A stretch of DNA of 21,561 bases from Alysiella sp. (GCF_030525755.1 NZ_JAUNEC010000028.1:1-21561), one strand, 5' to 3'; positions 1-7,062 are shown, counted from the stretch's first letter. Notes: generated by a model from the sequence alone, not told the origin. Made by a program: numbers and translations.

Positions 1-82
1 TACGCTGATGGGCGATGAAGTGGAGCCGCGCAGGGCGTTTATTGAAAGCAATGCGCTTGTTGCTCAAAATATTGATATTTAA
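1..82 (+). CDS. gyrB: DNA gyrase subunit B, C-terminal end (partial)
   Basis: Only the last 26 codons and the TAA stop are in the window, read in the frame that starts at base 2. The peptide contains MGDEVEPRRAFIESNAL and ends NIDI, which matches the conserved GyrB C-terminus (E. coli ends with a very similar VEPRRAFIEENAL...NIDI tail). GyrB is the ATPase subunit of the type II topoisomerase that introduces negative supercoils. The ParE tail differs, so gyrB is preferred. A DUS inverted repeat follows 11 bases after the stop and probably ends the transcript. Confidence 0.9.
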   Translation, partial: TLMGDEVEPRRAFIESNALVAQNIDI

Positions 83-93
83 TCAGAAAAAAA

Positions 94-132
94 TTTTCAG
101 GCAGCCGAAAAATGAATTTGGCTGCCTGAAAA
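94..132 (+). terminator. DUS inverted-repeat terminator after gyrB
   Basis: A 13-base arm at 94-106 (TTTTCAGGCAGCC) is perfectly complementary to 120-132, with a 13-base loop; A93 and T133 extend it by one pair. Each arm is a near-exact uptake sequence. Paired uptake sequences used as rho-independent terminators are well known in Neisseriaceae. No long T run follows; the terminal TTTT is part of the stem. Confidence 0.6.
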
Positions 133-183
133 TGTTGATGTGTGTATGCAAAAATTGTTTATTAAAATGGTTAAAAATCAAGC

Positions 184-777
184 ATGAAGAAATCCTGTTT
201 ATTGATGTTGTTTTCAGGCAGTCTGTTTTTGGCAGCATGTTCTTTAAATCATGTTCCCAAACACAATACAGAATGGCGTGAGCAACGTGATTGGCGTGTT
301 TTTGAAGCCGAAGGTCGGATTGGTGTGCAAATTCAAGAACGGGGTCAAACGGCGCATTTTGATTGGATACGCCGTAATGGAGTGGAAACTTTGAACGTCA
401 ATACACCAATAGGCACAACAGTTGGGCAGTTGTGTCAAGATGCCGAAGGTGTACTGGCGGTAGACAGTGGTGGTCAAGTTTATTTTGCTGAATCTGCTGA
501 AACATTAAGTCGCAATTTATTGGGTTATGCGTTGCCTGCACAATATTTACTGGTGTGGGCAAATGGTGAATGGGTTAAAGGTGTACCATATGAATTACAT
601 CAGGATGGCTCGCTCAATCAAAGTGGTTGGCGTATTGGGCGCGAAGCCGATGAGCGTGGTTTGGCACGCATATTGATGTTGGAAAATGAACAACTTATTT
701 TGCGTATGGTTTTTAGTGAAAGTCGCCGTGAAGAAGGGCGAACGGATAAACAAGAACGCTGCGAAGCGCGACCATAA
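184..777 (+). CDS. lolB: Outer-membrane lipoprotein insertase LolB
   Basis: This 197-residue protein receives lipoproteins from periplasmic LolA and inserts them into the inner leaflet of the outer membrane. It begins with a short lipoprotein signal peptide (KK, hydrophobic core, lipobox LAAC with Cys19), so it is itself an outer-membrane lipoprotein. The mature part has the LolB-type start (WREQRDWRVFEAEGRIGV) followed by a beta-rich region (TAHFDWIRRNG, LNVNTPIGTTVGQL), and the length is usual for the family. It lies directly before ispE, the order found in many beta- and gammaproteobacteria. A one-mismatch DUS in reverse orientation (about 213-225) lies in the signal-peptide coding region and supplies the residues SGSL. 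No clear Shine-Dalgarno sequence precedes the ATG. Function is assigned from family resemblance and gene order. Confidence 0.9.
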   Translation: MKKSCLLMLFSGSLFLAACSLNHVPKHNTEWREQRDWRVFEAEGRIGVQIQERGQTAHFDWIRRNGVETLNVNTPIGTTVGQLCQDAEGVLAVDSGGQVYFAESAETLSRNLLGYALPAQYLLVWANGEWVKGVPYELHQDGSLNQSGWRIGREADERGLARILMLENEQLILRMVFSESRREEGRTDKQERCEARP

Positions 778-822
778 AATAATTTTGATGGTCGCAGAAT
801 GGAAAACGTATTGAGATGTTGG

Positions 823-882
823 TTCGCCTTGTTGCGTGAGAATACTGTCTGCGGCTCATCTGTATTATACTTCCACTTCTGC
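823..882 (+). repeat. Correia-like repeat remnant A (upstream of ispE)
   Basis: This 60-base stretch contains TACTGTCTGCGGCT, which I recognise from the core of Neisseria Correia repeat-enclosed elements, preceded by a GTTGGTTCGCCTTG block like their GTTGCCTCGCCTTG and ending TTCCACTTCTGC. It aligns along its length with 4109-4172. It has no intact terminal inverted repeats, so it looks like a decayed copy. It lies just before the ispE start and may carry part of that gene's promoter. Confidence 0.5.
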
Positions 883-916
883 TACTATTATTAGGTTGCC
901 TGAAATCGGTATTTTG

Positions 917-1768
917 ATGATGTTACCCAAGCACATTCCCCATTATTTTGCCCCTGCTAAACTCAATTTGGATTTGCGTATCACAGGTCGCCGTGATGAT
1001 GGTTACCATCTGTTGGAAAGCATTTTTGTCCTGATTGATTGGGGCGATACGCTGGCGATTCAAAAACGTGAAGATGAGCAAATTATCTTGCATACACCAA
1101 CACAAGGTGTACTGCCCGAAAACGATTTAACCGTTCGGGCGGCGCATTTATTGCAGCAGCATTCAAGTTGCCTGAAAGGTGCGGACATTTGGATACAAAA
1201 ACGCATTCCTATGGGCGGTGGTTTGGGTGGTGGTAGCTCTGATGCAGCAACGGTTTTGATGGTACTCAATCGTCTTTGGCAATGTGGGTTCAGTCGGCAA
1301 AAAATGATGGATTTGGGTGTTCAACTGGGTGCAGATGTTCCCTTTTTCTTATTTGGACAAAGTGCGTTTGCACGCGGTATTGGGGAGCAGTTGCAAGCGA
1401 TAGAAGTGCCTGATTTGTGGTTCAATATTGTGTGCCCACCTGTACATATTGCGACTGCTCGTATTTTCCAGCACCCAAGTTTGACACGAAACAGCCAGCC
1501 AGCTCATGAAATTAGTTATGCTGCTTTGCAACCTTTTCGCAATGATATGCAATCGGTTGTTTTGGCAGAATATCCACAAATCAATGAAATTTATGTTGCT
1601 TTATCTGGATTGGGTGTGCCATTGATGACAGGGTCGGGGGCGTGCTTTTTTTTAAGTAGCGATAATCCAATTATTGCGCAATCTTTGGCTAATAGGCTGC
1701 CTGAAAATTGGTATCATCATCAGGCAGTATTATTGCAGCAACACCCCTTGTTTGATTATTTGAATTGA
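917..1768 (+). CDS. ispE: 4-diphosphocytidyl-2-C-methyl-D-erythritol kinase
   Basis: IspE phosphorylates the 2-hydroxyl of CDP-methylerythritol with ATP, a step of the non-mevalonate (MEP) isoprenoid pathway in the cytoplasm. From the ATG at 917 it has 283 residues, the family length; an adjacent ATG at 920 is equally possible. The frame is open back to 836, but the added residues cover repeat remnant A and are not IspE-like. Visible motifs are PAKLN (catalytic Lys15), GRRDDGYH (25-31), the GHMP-kinase ATP loop PMGGGLGGGSSDA (98-110), LGADVP with catalytic Asp140, and the C-terminal GSGAC loop. A complete DUS at 1694-1705 encodes RLPEN near the C-terminus. There is no strong ribosome binding site. 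Confidence 0.93.
   Translation: MMLPKHIPHYFAPAKLNLDLRITGRRDDGYHLLESIFVLIDWGDTLAIQKREDEQIILHTPTQGVLPENDLTVRAAHLLQQHSSCLKGADIWIQKRIPMGGGLGGGSSDAATVLMVLNRLWQCGFSRQKMMDLGVQLGADVPFFLFGQSAFARGIGEQLQAIEVPDLWFNIVCPPVHIATARIFQHPSLTRNSQPAHEISYAALQPFRNDMQSVVLAEYPQINEIYVALSGLGVPLMTGSGACFFLSSDNPIIAQSLANRLPENWYHHQAVLLQQHPLFDYLN
1694..1705 (+). repeat. DNA uptake sequence (exact AG-simDUS) inside ispE
   Basis: Exact AGGCTGCCTGAA, read in frame as RLPE. A complementary half (TCAGGCAG, 1720-1727) follows, so the end of ispE contains an imperfect DUS pair. Confidence 0.85.
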
Positions 1769-1815
1769 TTTTTTTTGTTTTATCATTGATTTAGGAATTG
1801 CTTGGTTTAATTATA

Positions 1816-1844
1816 TTGACAAAGTTTTCATGTGGCGCCATAAT
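1816..1844 (+). promoter_or_regulatory. Sigma-70 promoter of the tRNA-Gln pair
   Basis: A perfect -35 box TTGACA (1816-1821) and CATAAT (1839-1844, five of six consensus bases) are separated by exactly 17 bases. Predicted start is near 1851, about 37 bases before the first tRNA. Confidence 0.8.
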
Positions 1845-1887
1845 TTTGTTCTTACGAAATCCACTTGAAAAGAACTGGGTTTGTAGT

Positions 1888-1964
1888 TGGGGATTCGCCA
1901 AGTTGGTTAAGGCATCGGATTTTGATTCCGACATGCGTAGGTTCGAATCCTACATCCCCAGCCA
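1888..1964 (+). tRNA. tRNA-Gln(UUG), first copy
   Basis: A 77-base cloverleaf with encoded CCA. Acceptor arms are TGGGGAT (1888-1894) and ATCCCCA (1954-1960), followed by discriminator G and CCA. The D arm is GCC/GGC with an 11-base loop, the anticodon stem is TCGGA/TCCGA with anticodon TTG at 1922-1924, the variable loop is 5 bases, and the T arm is GTAGG-TTCGAAT-CCTAC. U1-A72 and a G discriminator are normal for tRNA-Gln. It differs from the next tRNA in the acceptor, D, anticodon and T stems, so it is not a recent duplication. Confidence 0.95.
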
Positions 1965-1972
1965 AAAGTTTT

Positions 1973-2048
1973 TGGGGAGTCGTCAAGCGGTTAAGACACT
2001 GGATTTTGATTCCAGCATGCGAAGGTTCGAATCCTTCCTCCCCAGCCA
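1973..2048 (+). tRNA. tRNA-Gln(UUG), second copy
   Basis: A 76-base cloverleaf with encoded CCA, 8 bases after the first and so surely on the same transcript. Acceptor arms are TGGGGAG (1973-1979) and CTCCCCA (2038-2044), the anticodon stem is CTGGA/TCCAG with anticodon TTG at 2006-2008, and the T arm is GAAGG-TTCGAAT-CCTTC. This copy resembles the tRNA-Gln usually found at this site in Neisseria, as far as I recall it. Confidence 0.95.
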
Positions 2049-2050
2049 GT

Positions 2051-2085
2051 TTAAGCGCGTATGATTGCATACGCGCTTAACTTTT
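2051..2085 (+). terminator. Rho-independent terminator of the tRNA-Gln operon
   Basis: A perfect 13-base stem (2051-2063 with 2068-2080, core AAGCGCGTATG) and a 4-base ATTG loop are followed by CTTTT. It lies 2 bases after the second CCA end. Confidence 0.88.
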
Positions 2086-2116
2086 ATGCTTACTTTTAAG
2101 CTGCCTGAAAAACGCG

Positions 2117-2122
2117 TATAAT
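2117..2122 (+). promoter_or_regulatory. Probable -10 box of prs
   Basis: An exact TATAAT lies 79 bases upstream of the prs ATG and just after the tRNA terminator. No convincing -35 box is present at 16-18 bases (TTTTAA is the nearest). A near-DUS (AGCTGCCTGAAA, from 2099) lies in the spacer. Confidence 0.45.
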
Positions 2123-2201
2123 TGCGTTGTGTCGCAATATGAAAGTATGCACCATGTTGCAAAAAATCAAAATCAAAACTTTAAAATCAGGTGAGGAAGA
2201 A

Positions 2202-3185
2202 ATGGCATCCGATAGCTTAATGGTATTCACAGGTAACGCTAATCCAGAATTGGCAGACCGTGTGGTTAAAAATTTGGATACGGTTTTGGGTAATGCAGCT
2301 GTGAATAAATTTTCTGATGGTGAAGTTGCCATTGAATTATTGGAAAATGTGCGCGGTCGAGACGTGTTTATTTTGCAACCCACTTGCGCCCCAACCAATG
2401 ATAATTTAATGGAAATTTTGACAATGGCTGATGCGTTAAAACGTGCATCAGCAGGTCGTATTACTGCTGCGATTCCTTATTTTGGTTATGCGCGCCAAGA
2501 TCGCCGCCCGCGTTCTGCTCGTGTGCCAATTTCCGCAAAATTGGTTGCCAATATGCTTGCAACAGCAGGCATAGATCGCATTTTAACAGTGGATTTACAT
2601 GCAGACCAAATTCAAGGTTTTTTTGATATTCCAGTGGACAATATTTATGCTACACCGATTTTAACCCACGATATTTTGCAGCAACGCATTGAAAACTTGA
2701 TTGTGGTTAGTCCTGATATTGGTGGTGTGGTGCGTGCGCGTGCGGTAGCCAAAATATTAAATTGTGATTTGGCAATTATTGATAAACGTCGTCCCAAAGC
2801 CAATGTGGCAGAAGTGATGAACATCATTGGTGATGTACAAGGCAAAACTTGTTTATTGATTGATGACATGATTGATACTGCCAATACCTTATGTAAAGCC
2901 GCCTCTGCTCTTAAAGAACGTGGTGCAGAACGGGTGTTAGCATATGCGACACATCCAGTATTTTCAGGTGAGGCGATTAATCGTTTGAATGCTTCTGATA
3001 TTGACCAAGTGGTCGTTACCGATACCATTCCTTTATCTGAATCAGGTAAGCAAAGCACACGCATTCGTCAAGTGAGCATTGCGGCACTTCTGGCAGAAAC
3101 CATTCGCCGTATCAGTAATGAAGAATCGGTTTCTTATTTATTTAATGAGGATTTGGTTCGTCCAGCACCGCTGTTTTTGCCGTAA
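2202..3185 (+). CDS. prs: Ribose-phosphate pyrophosphokinase (PRPP synthetase)
   Basis: The enzyme makes PRPP from ribose 5-phosphate and ATP, the precursor of purines, pyrimidines, histidine, tryptophan and NAD. The protein has 327 residues from the ATG at 2202, preceded by GAGGAAG. The frame extends upstream to a TTG at 2127, but those 25 residues overlap the promoter and are not family-like. Visible motifs are FSDGE (38-41 region), the ATP-site RQDRR (98-102), DLHADQIQGFFD (131-142), the flexible loop KRRPKAN (195-201) and the PRPP signature DDMIDTANTL (221-230). It resembles the Neisseria enzyme closely, including the start MxxDSLMVFTGNANPELA. It precedes rplY, as is common in Betaproteobacteria. 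Confidence 0.96.
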   Translation: MASDSLMVFTGNANPELADRVVKNLDTVLGNAAVNKFSDGEVAIELLENVRGRDVFILQPTCAPTNDNLMEILTMADALKRASAGRITAAIPYFGYARQDRRPRSARVPISAKLVANMLATAGIDRILTVDLHADQIQGFFDIPVDNIYATPILTHDILQQRIENLIVVSPDIGGVVRARAVAKILNCDLAIIDKRRPKANVAEVMNIIGDVQGKTCLLIDDMIDTANTLCKAASALKERGAERVLAYATHPVFSGEAINRLNASDIDQVVVTDTIPLSESGKQSTRIRQVSIAALLAETIRRISNEESVSYLFNEDLVRPAPLFLP

Positions 3186-3233
3186 TGGGAAAAGGGTGTT
3201 AGAACCAAAACAGGTTGCTTGGCAAAAGTTTCG

Positions 3234-3287
3234 GGCAGCTTGTGTGCGTAGGCACATGCCGCAGGGCTGGTCGCAGCCTGGCAGCGG
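3234..3287 (+). ncRNA. Candidate structured leader of rplY
   Basis: The prs-rplY spacer is 134 bases and holds two adjacent hairpins. The first is TGTGC-GTAG-GCACA at 3243-3256. The second, 3257-3283, pairs TGCC with GGCA and AGG(G)CT with AGCCT around a GGTCGC loop, with a 2-base bulge and a bulged G. The stretch is richer in G and C than its surroundings. rplY follows with its own AAGGA site, so this may be a 5'-UTR regulator. Ribosomal protein leaders for L25 have been proposed in gammaproteobacteria; I cannot test homology. Confidence 0.4.
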
Positions 3288-3319
3288 TTTAATTTTAACT
3301 TTTTTATTAAGGACTGATT

Positions 3320-3889
3320 ATGTCAAATTCCATTCAAGCTACTGTTCGTGAATTGCAAGGTACGAGTGCGAGCCGCCGCCTGCGTCATGAAGGTAAAGTA
3401 CCTGCCGTTGTTTATGGTCATGGTGAAGTACAAGCCATTACTGTAAATCATAAAGAAATGTTCTATGCTTTGGAAAAAGTGGATTTCTTCACACAAATTT
3501 TGAAGTTGAACATTGATGGTAAAGAACAAGACGTGATTGTACGTGATTATCAAATGCACCCTGTTAAACGCCAAGTTCAACATATTGATTTTCAAGTTGT
3601 GAATTTGAATGAGCCATTGCGTATGCGTATTCCTGTACGCATTGTGAATGCAGAAAAATCACAAGCAGTTAAATTGCAAAGTGGTCGTGTTTCTTTATTG
3701 AGTACGGTTGTTGATGTGATTGTGAATCCCAAAAACATTCCTGCTGCTTTGGATTTGGATTGCGAAAAAGTTGTTGCAGGTGATATCTTGCATTTGTCTG
3801 ACATTTCCTACCCAGAAGGCGTACAAAGTGTTGCTTTGAAACGCAACAGCAATTTGGCTGTTGCAACTGTAACGGGTAAAAAACGTTAA
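3320..3889 (+). CDS. rplY: 50S ribosomal protein L25 (long CTC/TL5 form)
   Basis: L25 binds 5S rRNA in the large ribosomal subunit. At 189 residues this is the two-domain CTC/TL5 type: an N-terminal 5S-binding beta-barrel (about 1-90; TVRELQGTSASRRLRHEGKVPAVVYG, RDYQMHPVKRQVQHIDF) and a C-terminal TL5 domain (about 91-189; VPVRIV-like strand, VIVNPKNIPAALDLD, GDILHLSDI, VATVTGKK). E. coli has only the first domain. The ATG has a good AAGGA site 6 bases upstream. It lies downstream of prs, and a DUS-pair terminator follows the stop. In many Betaproteobacteria pth is next; it is absent here. Confidence 0.95.
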   Translation: MSNSIQATVRELQGTSASRRLRHEGKVPAVVYGHGEVQAITVNHKEMFYALEKVDFFTQILKLNIDGKEQDVIVRDYQMHPVKRQVQHIDFQVVNLNEPLRMRIPVRIVNAEKSQAVKLQSGRVSLLSTVVDVIVNPKNIPAALDLDCEKVVAGDILHLSDISYPEGVQSVALKRNSNLAVATVTGKKR

Positions 3890-3913
3890 TTATCAAATCA
3901 TTTTATTATGAGT

Positions 3914-3950
3914 AAAAGGCTGCCTGAAAACACTCAGGCAGCCTTTTCTT
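3914..3950 (+). terminator. DUS inverted-repeat terminator after rplY
   Basis: A perfect 14-base stem, AAAAGGCTGCCTGA (3914-3927) with 3934-3947, loop of 6, ending TTTTCTT. The left arm contains an exact DUS (3917-3928). Confidence 0.85.
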
Positions 3951-4045
3951 GTTTATGTGCTTAATAAGCAATGATGTTTTTATGGTTATGGAATTAAAAA
4001 ACATATGGTCGCTTTACATGCAAATCGTACAGCATTTTTCTCATG

Positions 4046-4172
4046 TAGTGGATTGTATTGGTGGTCGTTGTCGCCTTTATTCTTATTTTAAATATACTAC
4101 GGTGTTGGTTTGCCTTGCTGTATGGAAATATTATTTGTGGTTTACTACCGTGTAGGACATTTCCACTTCTGC
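4046..4172 (+). repeat. Correia-like repeat remnant B, within the 3951-4294 gene-free region
   Basis: The 344 bases between rplY and bfd hold no credible gene; a 68-codon frame has no ribosome site and odd composition. Two blocks resemble Correia elements: TAGTGGATT near 4050 followed by GGTGGTCGTTGTCGCC and ATTTTAAATATACTA (compare CGGCTTCGTCGCCTTG and a TTTAAATTTAATCCACTATA end), then 4109-4172, which aligns with remnant A through to TTCCACTTCTGC. It looks like two partial elements joined or one rearranged element. Confidence 0.5.
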
Positions 4173-4214
4173 GCTCCTAAATTGCTGGGTAAGATTCTGC
4201 TTAAACTGATAATG

Positions 4215-4242
4215 AAAAAAACGGTGGTTCAAATGAGCCACC
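4215..4242 (-). terminator. Rho-independent terminator of bfd
   Basis: On the minus strand GGTGGCTCA pairs with TGAACCACC (one G-U pair), followed by G and seven T. It lies 53 bases beyond the bfd stop. Confidence 0.85.
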
Positions 4243-4294
4243 TAAATGATAAAGGAATAGATAACTGAAAAAATTAAAAATAAGGAAATCAGCA

Positions 4295-4498
4295 TCAATG
4301 TTCAACCACAATCGCGGCAGTTGCATGATTGAGTGAAGCAGCTGTGGTATTCAAAAATGAAGTAGCTAAATCGGCACAGCAACCACAACAAGTGGCAACG
4401 CCCAAAGTATTTTTTAAATCGGTTAAGGAGTTGGCTCCTGATGCAACAGTTTCCTGAATTTGTCGGTCGGTAATGGCATTGCAAATGCAAACGTACAT
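4295..4498 (-). CDS. bfd: Bacterioferritin-associated ferredoxin
   Basis: Bfd is a small [2Fe-2S] protein that binds bacterioferritin and donates electrons to release stored iron. The 67-residue protein starts MYVCICNAITD, the family signature. The four cluster ligands are Cys4, Cys6, Cys38 and Cys41, with the usual CxC...CxxC spacing. Two extra cysteines (37 and 40) make a CCGCC run, which is unusual. After residue 45 the tail is Ala/Thr-rich and less conserved. A good AGGAGA site precedes the ATG. It is a single-gene unit with its own promoter and terminator, divergent from uvrD. No bacterioferritin gene is in the window. An AT-rich Fur-like sequence near 4523-4538 would fit iron control. 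Confidence 0.9.
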   Translation of the reverse strand: MYVCICNAITDRQIQETVASGANSLTDLKNTLGVATCCGCCADLATSFLNTTAASLNHATAAIVVEH

Positions 4499-4553
4499 TT
4501 TCTTTCTCCTATTTGAGAGAATTGAGAATGAATTTTAATTTTATATTGTGTGC

Positions 4554-4582
4554 ATAATAATGTTGTTCATTTATTTTGACAA
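4554..4582 (-). promoter_or_regulatory. Promoter of bfd, with weak Fur-like site downstream
   Basis: On the minus strand TTGTCA (4582-4577) and TATTAT (4559-4554) are 17 bases apart, each one or two changes from consensus. TGAGAATGAATTTTAA (plus strand, 4523-4538), just inside the predicted transcript, matches about 10 of 14 positions of the 7-1-7 Fur pattern TGATAAT-N-ATTATCA. Confidence 0.6.
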
Positions 4583-4605
4583 GTACTTCGTTCAAAATTC
4601 TTAAT
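4576..4605 (+). promoter_or_regulatory. Possible promoter of uvrD
   Basis: A perfect TTGACA (4576-4581) is followed after 18 bases by CTTAAT (4600-4605, four of six). The -35 box shares bases with the bfd -35 box on the other strand, so the two promoters overlap back to back. Confidence 0.45.
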
Positions 4606-4713
4606 CACATAATGGGTAAATGTGTTGTTGTTTGGTTACAAAATCCCTAAAATCGCTTTTTTGTTTCAGGCAGCCCGCAAACAGAAAGGGCATCAACCAA
4701 GCGAAAAGTTTTT

Positions 4714-6951
4714 ATGTTTACCTTATCTCATTCTCATTTATTACACAATCTTAATCCTGAACAACTTGCTGCTGTTACCTATCCGCCACAATCTGCTTTG
4801 GTGTTGGCAGGTGCAGGTAGTGGCAAAACCCGCGTATTGACTACCCGAATAGCATGGTTATTGCAAAATGGAATGGCTGATGTACACAGCATCATGGCGG
4901 TTACGTTTACCAATAAAGCAGCCAAAGAAATGTACACTCGTTTGAGTGCGATGTTACCTGTGAATTTACGCGCCATGTGGTTGGGGACATTTCATGGTTT
5001 ATGCCACCGTTTTTTGCGTTTGCATTATCGTGAAGCAGGTCTGCCACAAACGTTTCAAATTTTGGACAGCAGCGACCAACTTGCGCTGATTAAACGCTTA
5101 TTAAAACAATTGGATATTGCCGAAGAAAGCCTTGCATCACGGGTATTACAGGGGTTTATTAACGCACAAAAAGAAAGCGGTTTACGCGCTGCGGCGTTGC
5201 AAGCGCAAGACACGCATCAGCAGCGATTGGTTCAATGTTATGCTGAATATGAAAATATGTGTCGTCGTGAAGGTGTGGTGGATTTTGCTGAATTGATGTT
5301 GCGTTGTTACGAGATTTTGAACGAAAACGAGACCCTGCGCCGTCACTATCAAAACCGTTTTAATCACATTTTGGTGGACGAGTTCCAAGATACCAATAAA
5401 TTGCAATACGCATGGTTAAAACTTTTGGCAGGTAAAAACGCAGCGGTGTTTGCGGTGGGTGATGACGACCAATCCATTTACCGTTTTCGTGGCGCACATG
5501 TCGGCAATATGAATGACCTAATGCATGAATTTGGTATTGAGGCACCGATTAAATTGGAACAAAACTATCGTTCGGTGGGCAATATTTTGGCAGCAGCTAA
5601 TGCCGTGATTGAAAACAACGATGAACGTTTAGGTAAAAATCTGCGTACCGATGCGGAACTGGGCGATAAAATTCGTTTTTTGTCGGCGTTCAATGATTTG
5701 GACGAAGCGCGTTACATTGTGGAAGAAAGTCGTCATTTACAGAGGGAAGGTTGGTCGTTGGCACAAATTGCTGTGTTGTACCGCAGCAATGCTCAATCGC
5801 GTGTGATAGAGCAATCGCTGTTTCAGGCAGGCATACCTTACAAAATTTATGGTGGTTTGCGCTTTTATGAACGCCAAGAAATCAAACACGCGCTGGCATA
5901 TTTGCGTTTGGCAGTCAATCCTAATGATGACAACGCTTTGTTGCGTGTCATCAATTTTCCACCACGCGGTATTGGCGCGCGTACAGTAGAAAATATTCAG
6001 GAAGCCGCTGCTGCACAAGGCATTAGCCTGTTTCAGGCAGCTTGTGGCATGGGTGCGAAAAATGCGAAAATTGCAGCGTTTTTGCAACTGATAGACGGTT
6101 TTAGACAGCAAAGTGAAATATTGAGTTTGCCCGACATGATGCAAAGTGTGATAGATGAAAGTGGTTTATACGCACATTACCAAAATCAAAAGCAAATTGC
6201 GGAACAGGAACGCACGGAGAACTTGGACGAACTTGTTACCGCTGCCCATTTTTTTAAACCTGAAGAGAGTTTATTTGAAACCTTGCCTGAATTTGCGAAT
6301 ATGCTGTCTGAAAATGACGTTTCAGGCAGCCCCATTTTTGCGGTTTTGGCTTTTTTGAGCAATGCAGCATTGGAAAGTGGCGAGAATCAAGCAACGGAAG
6401 GACAAGATGCGGTACAACTGATGACGGTTCATGCTGCGAAAGGTTTGGAATTTGATGCCGTGTTTTTAAGTGGTTTGGAAGAAGGGCGTTTCCCCAGTGA
6501 ATTGAGTTTGAATGAGCGGGGAGGGGTACAAGAAGAACGTCGTTTAATGTATGTTGCCATTACGCGAGCGCGTAAGCGTTTGTATCTCACGATGGCGCAA
6601 CAACGTTTGTTACATGGACAAACCCAACTGGGCATTCCATCGCGTTTTATTGATGAAATCCCGCCGCAACTTTTACACCATTTGAGTTCGCCCAAGAAAA
6701 ATTATGGTGGTTTGTATCATGATTTTTCAGGTAGTCTGAAAACATCAAGCAGTCAAAAGATGCCATTTGTTAAAGCGAAACAGGATTTTCATGGTTACCA
6801 AATTGGACAAAATGTGCGTCATATGAAATTCGGTACGGGAGTGATTATTGATGCACAAGATAAAGGCAGCAGCGCACGTCTGACAGTGAACTTTGGTAAG
6901 CAGGGCATCAAGGAATTGGATAGCGCGTTTGCAAAATTGGAAATTGTGTGA
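4714..6951 (+). CDS. uvrD: DNA helicase II (UvrD), SF1A 3'-5' helicase
   Basis: UvrD unwinds DNA 3' to 5' in nucleotide excision repair and mismatch repair and clears proteins from DNA. The 745-residue protein has the SF1A motifs in order: Q-motif LNPEQLAAV (14-21), Walker A GAGSGKTR (33-40), Ia AVTFTNKAA (62-70), GTFHGLCHRFLR (91-102), Walker B VDEFQDTN (221-228), III GDDDQSIYRFRGA (249-261), IV QNYRS, V LMTVHAAKGLEF and VI RRLMYVAITRARKRL. The C-terminal YQIGQNVRHMKFGTGVI is the Tudor-like domain that binds RNA polymerase; this and EILDS-type details separate it from Rep and PcrA. Four uptake-like motifs lie in the gene, encoding pieces such as FQAG (5821) and FQAA (6031). The ribosome site is weak. 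Confidence 0.95.
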   Translation: MFTLSHSHLLHNLNPEQLAAVTYPPQSALVLAGAGSGKTRVLTTRIAWLLQNGMADVHSIMAVTFTNKAAKEMYTRLSAMLPVNLRAMWLGTFHGLCHRFLRLHYREAGLPQTFQILDSSDQLALIKRLLKQLDIAEESLASRVLQGFINAQKESGLRAAALQAQDTHQQRLVQCYAEYENMCRREGVVDFAELMLRCYEILNENETLRRHYQNRFNHILVDEFQDTNKLQYAWLKLLAGKNAAVFAVGDDDQSIYRFRGAHVGNMNDLMHEFGIEAPIKLEQNYRSVGNILAAANAVIENNDERLGKNLRTDAELGDKIRFLSAFNDLDEARYIVEESRHLQREGWSLAQIAVLYRSNAQSRVIEQSLFQAGIPYKIYGGLRFYERQEIKHALAYLRLAVNPNDDNALLRVINFPPRGIGARTVENIQEAAAAQGISLFQAACGMGAKNAKIAAFLQLIDGFRQQSEILSLPDMMQSVIDESGLYAHYQNQKQIAEQERTENLDELVTAAHFFKPEESLFETLPEFANMLSENDVSGSPIFAVLAFLSNAALESGENQATEGQDAVQLMTVHAAKGLEFDAVFLSGLEEGRFPSELSLNERGGVQEERRLMYVAITRARKRLYLTMAQQRLLHGQTQLGIPSRFIDEIPPQLLHHLSSPKKNYGGLYHDFSGSLKTSSSQKMPFVKAKQDFHGYQIGQNVRHMKFGTGVIIDAQDKGSSARLTVNFGKQGIKELDSAFAKLEIV

Positions 6952-6977
6952 AAGGTTTTGGGGTAAAACACAATAAT

Positions 6978-7009
6978 CTGTATTCATTAAGATTGTGAAT
7001 ACAGGTTTT
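6978..7009 (+). terminator. Terminator after uvrD
   Basis: CTGTATTCA (6978-6986) pairs perfectly with 6996-7004 around a 9-base loop and is followed by GTTTTC, 26 bases after the uvrD stop. Confidence 0.6.
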
Positions 7010-7062
7010 CAATCACATCAACTTGCACGATCTAAACCTTAAACTTTTGCAAAATCAAGTTT

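Noticed and set aside
662..677. TGGCACGCATATTGAT in lolB as a sigma-54 promoter
   Set aside because: The invariant GC of the -12 box is GA, and it lies inside coding sequence with no suitable gene start just downstream.
836..916. N-terminal extension of IspE
   Set aside because: It translates a repeat remnant, lacks a ribosome site and makes the protein longer than the family.
1798..2080. Open frames on both strands across the tRNA genes
   Set aside because: They are translations of two tRNAs, seen in the duplicated RFES-type peptides.
2127..2201. N-terminal extension of Prs from a TTG codon
   Set aside because: It overlaps the probable promoter; the ATG at 2202 has GAGGAAG upstream and the family N-terminus.
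3949..4155. 68-codon open frame after rplY
   Set aside because: It begins in the terminator, has no ribosome site and covers a repeat remnant; the Trp/Tyr/Cys-rich translation is not protein-like.
3890..4294. Missing pth after rplY as a deletion scar
   Set aside because: pth follows rplY in many but not all Betaproteobacteria, and I cannot see a remnant, so loss at this site is not demonstrated.
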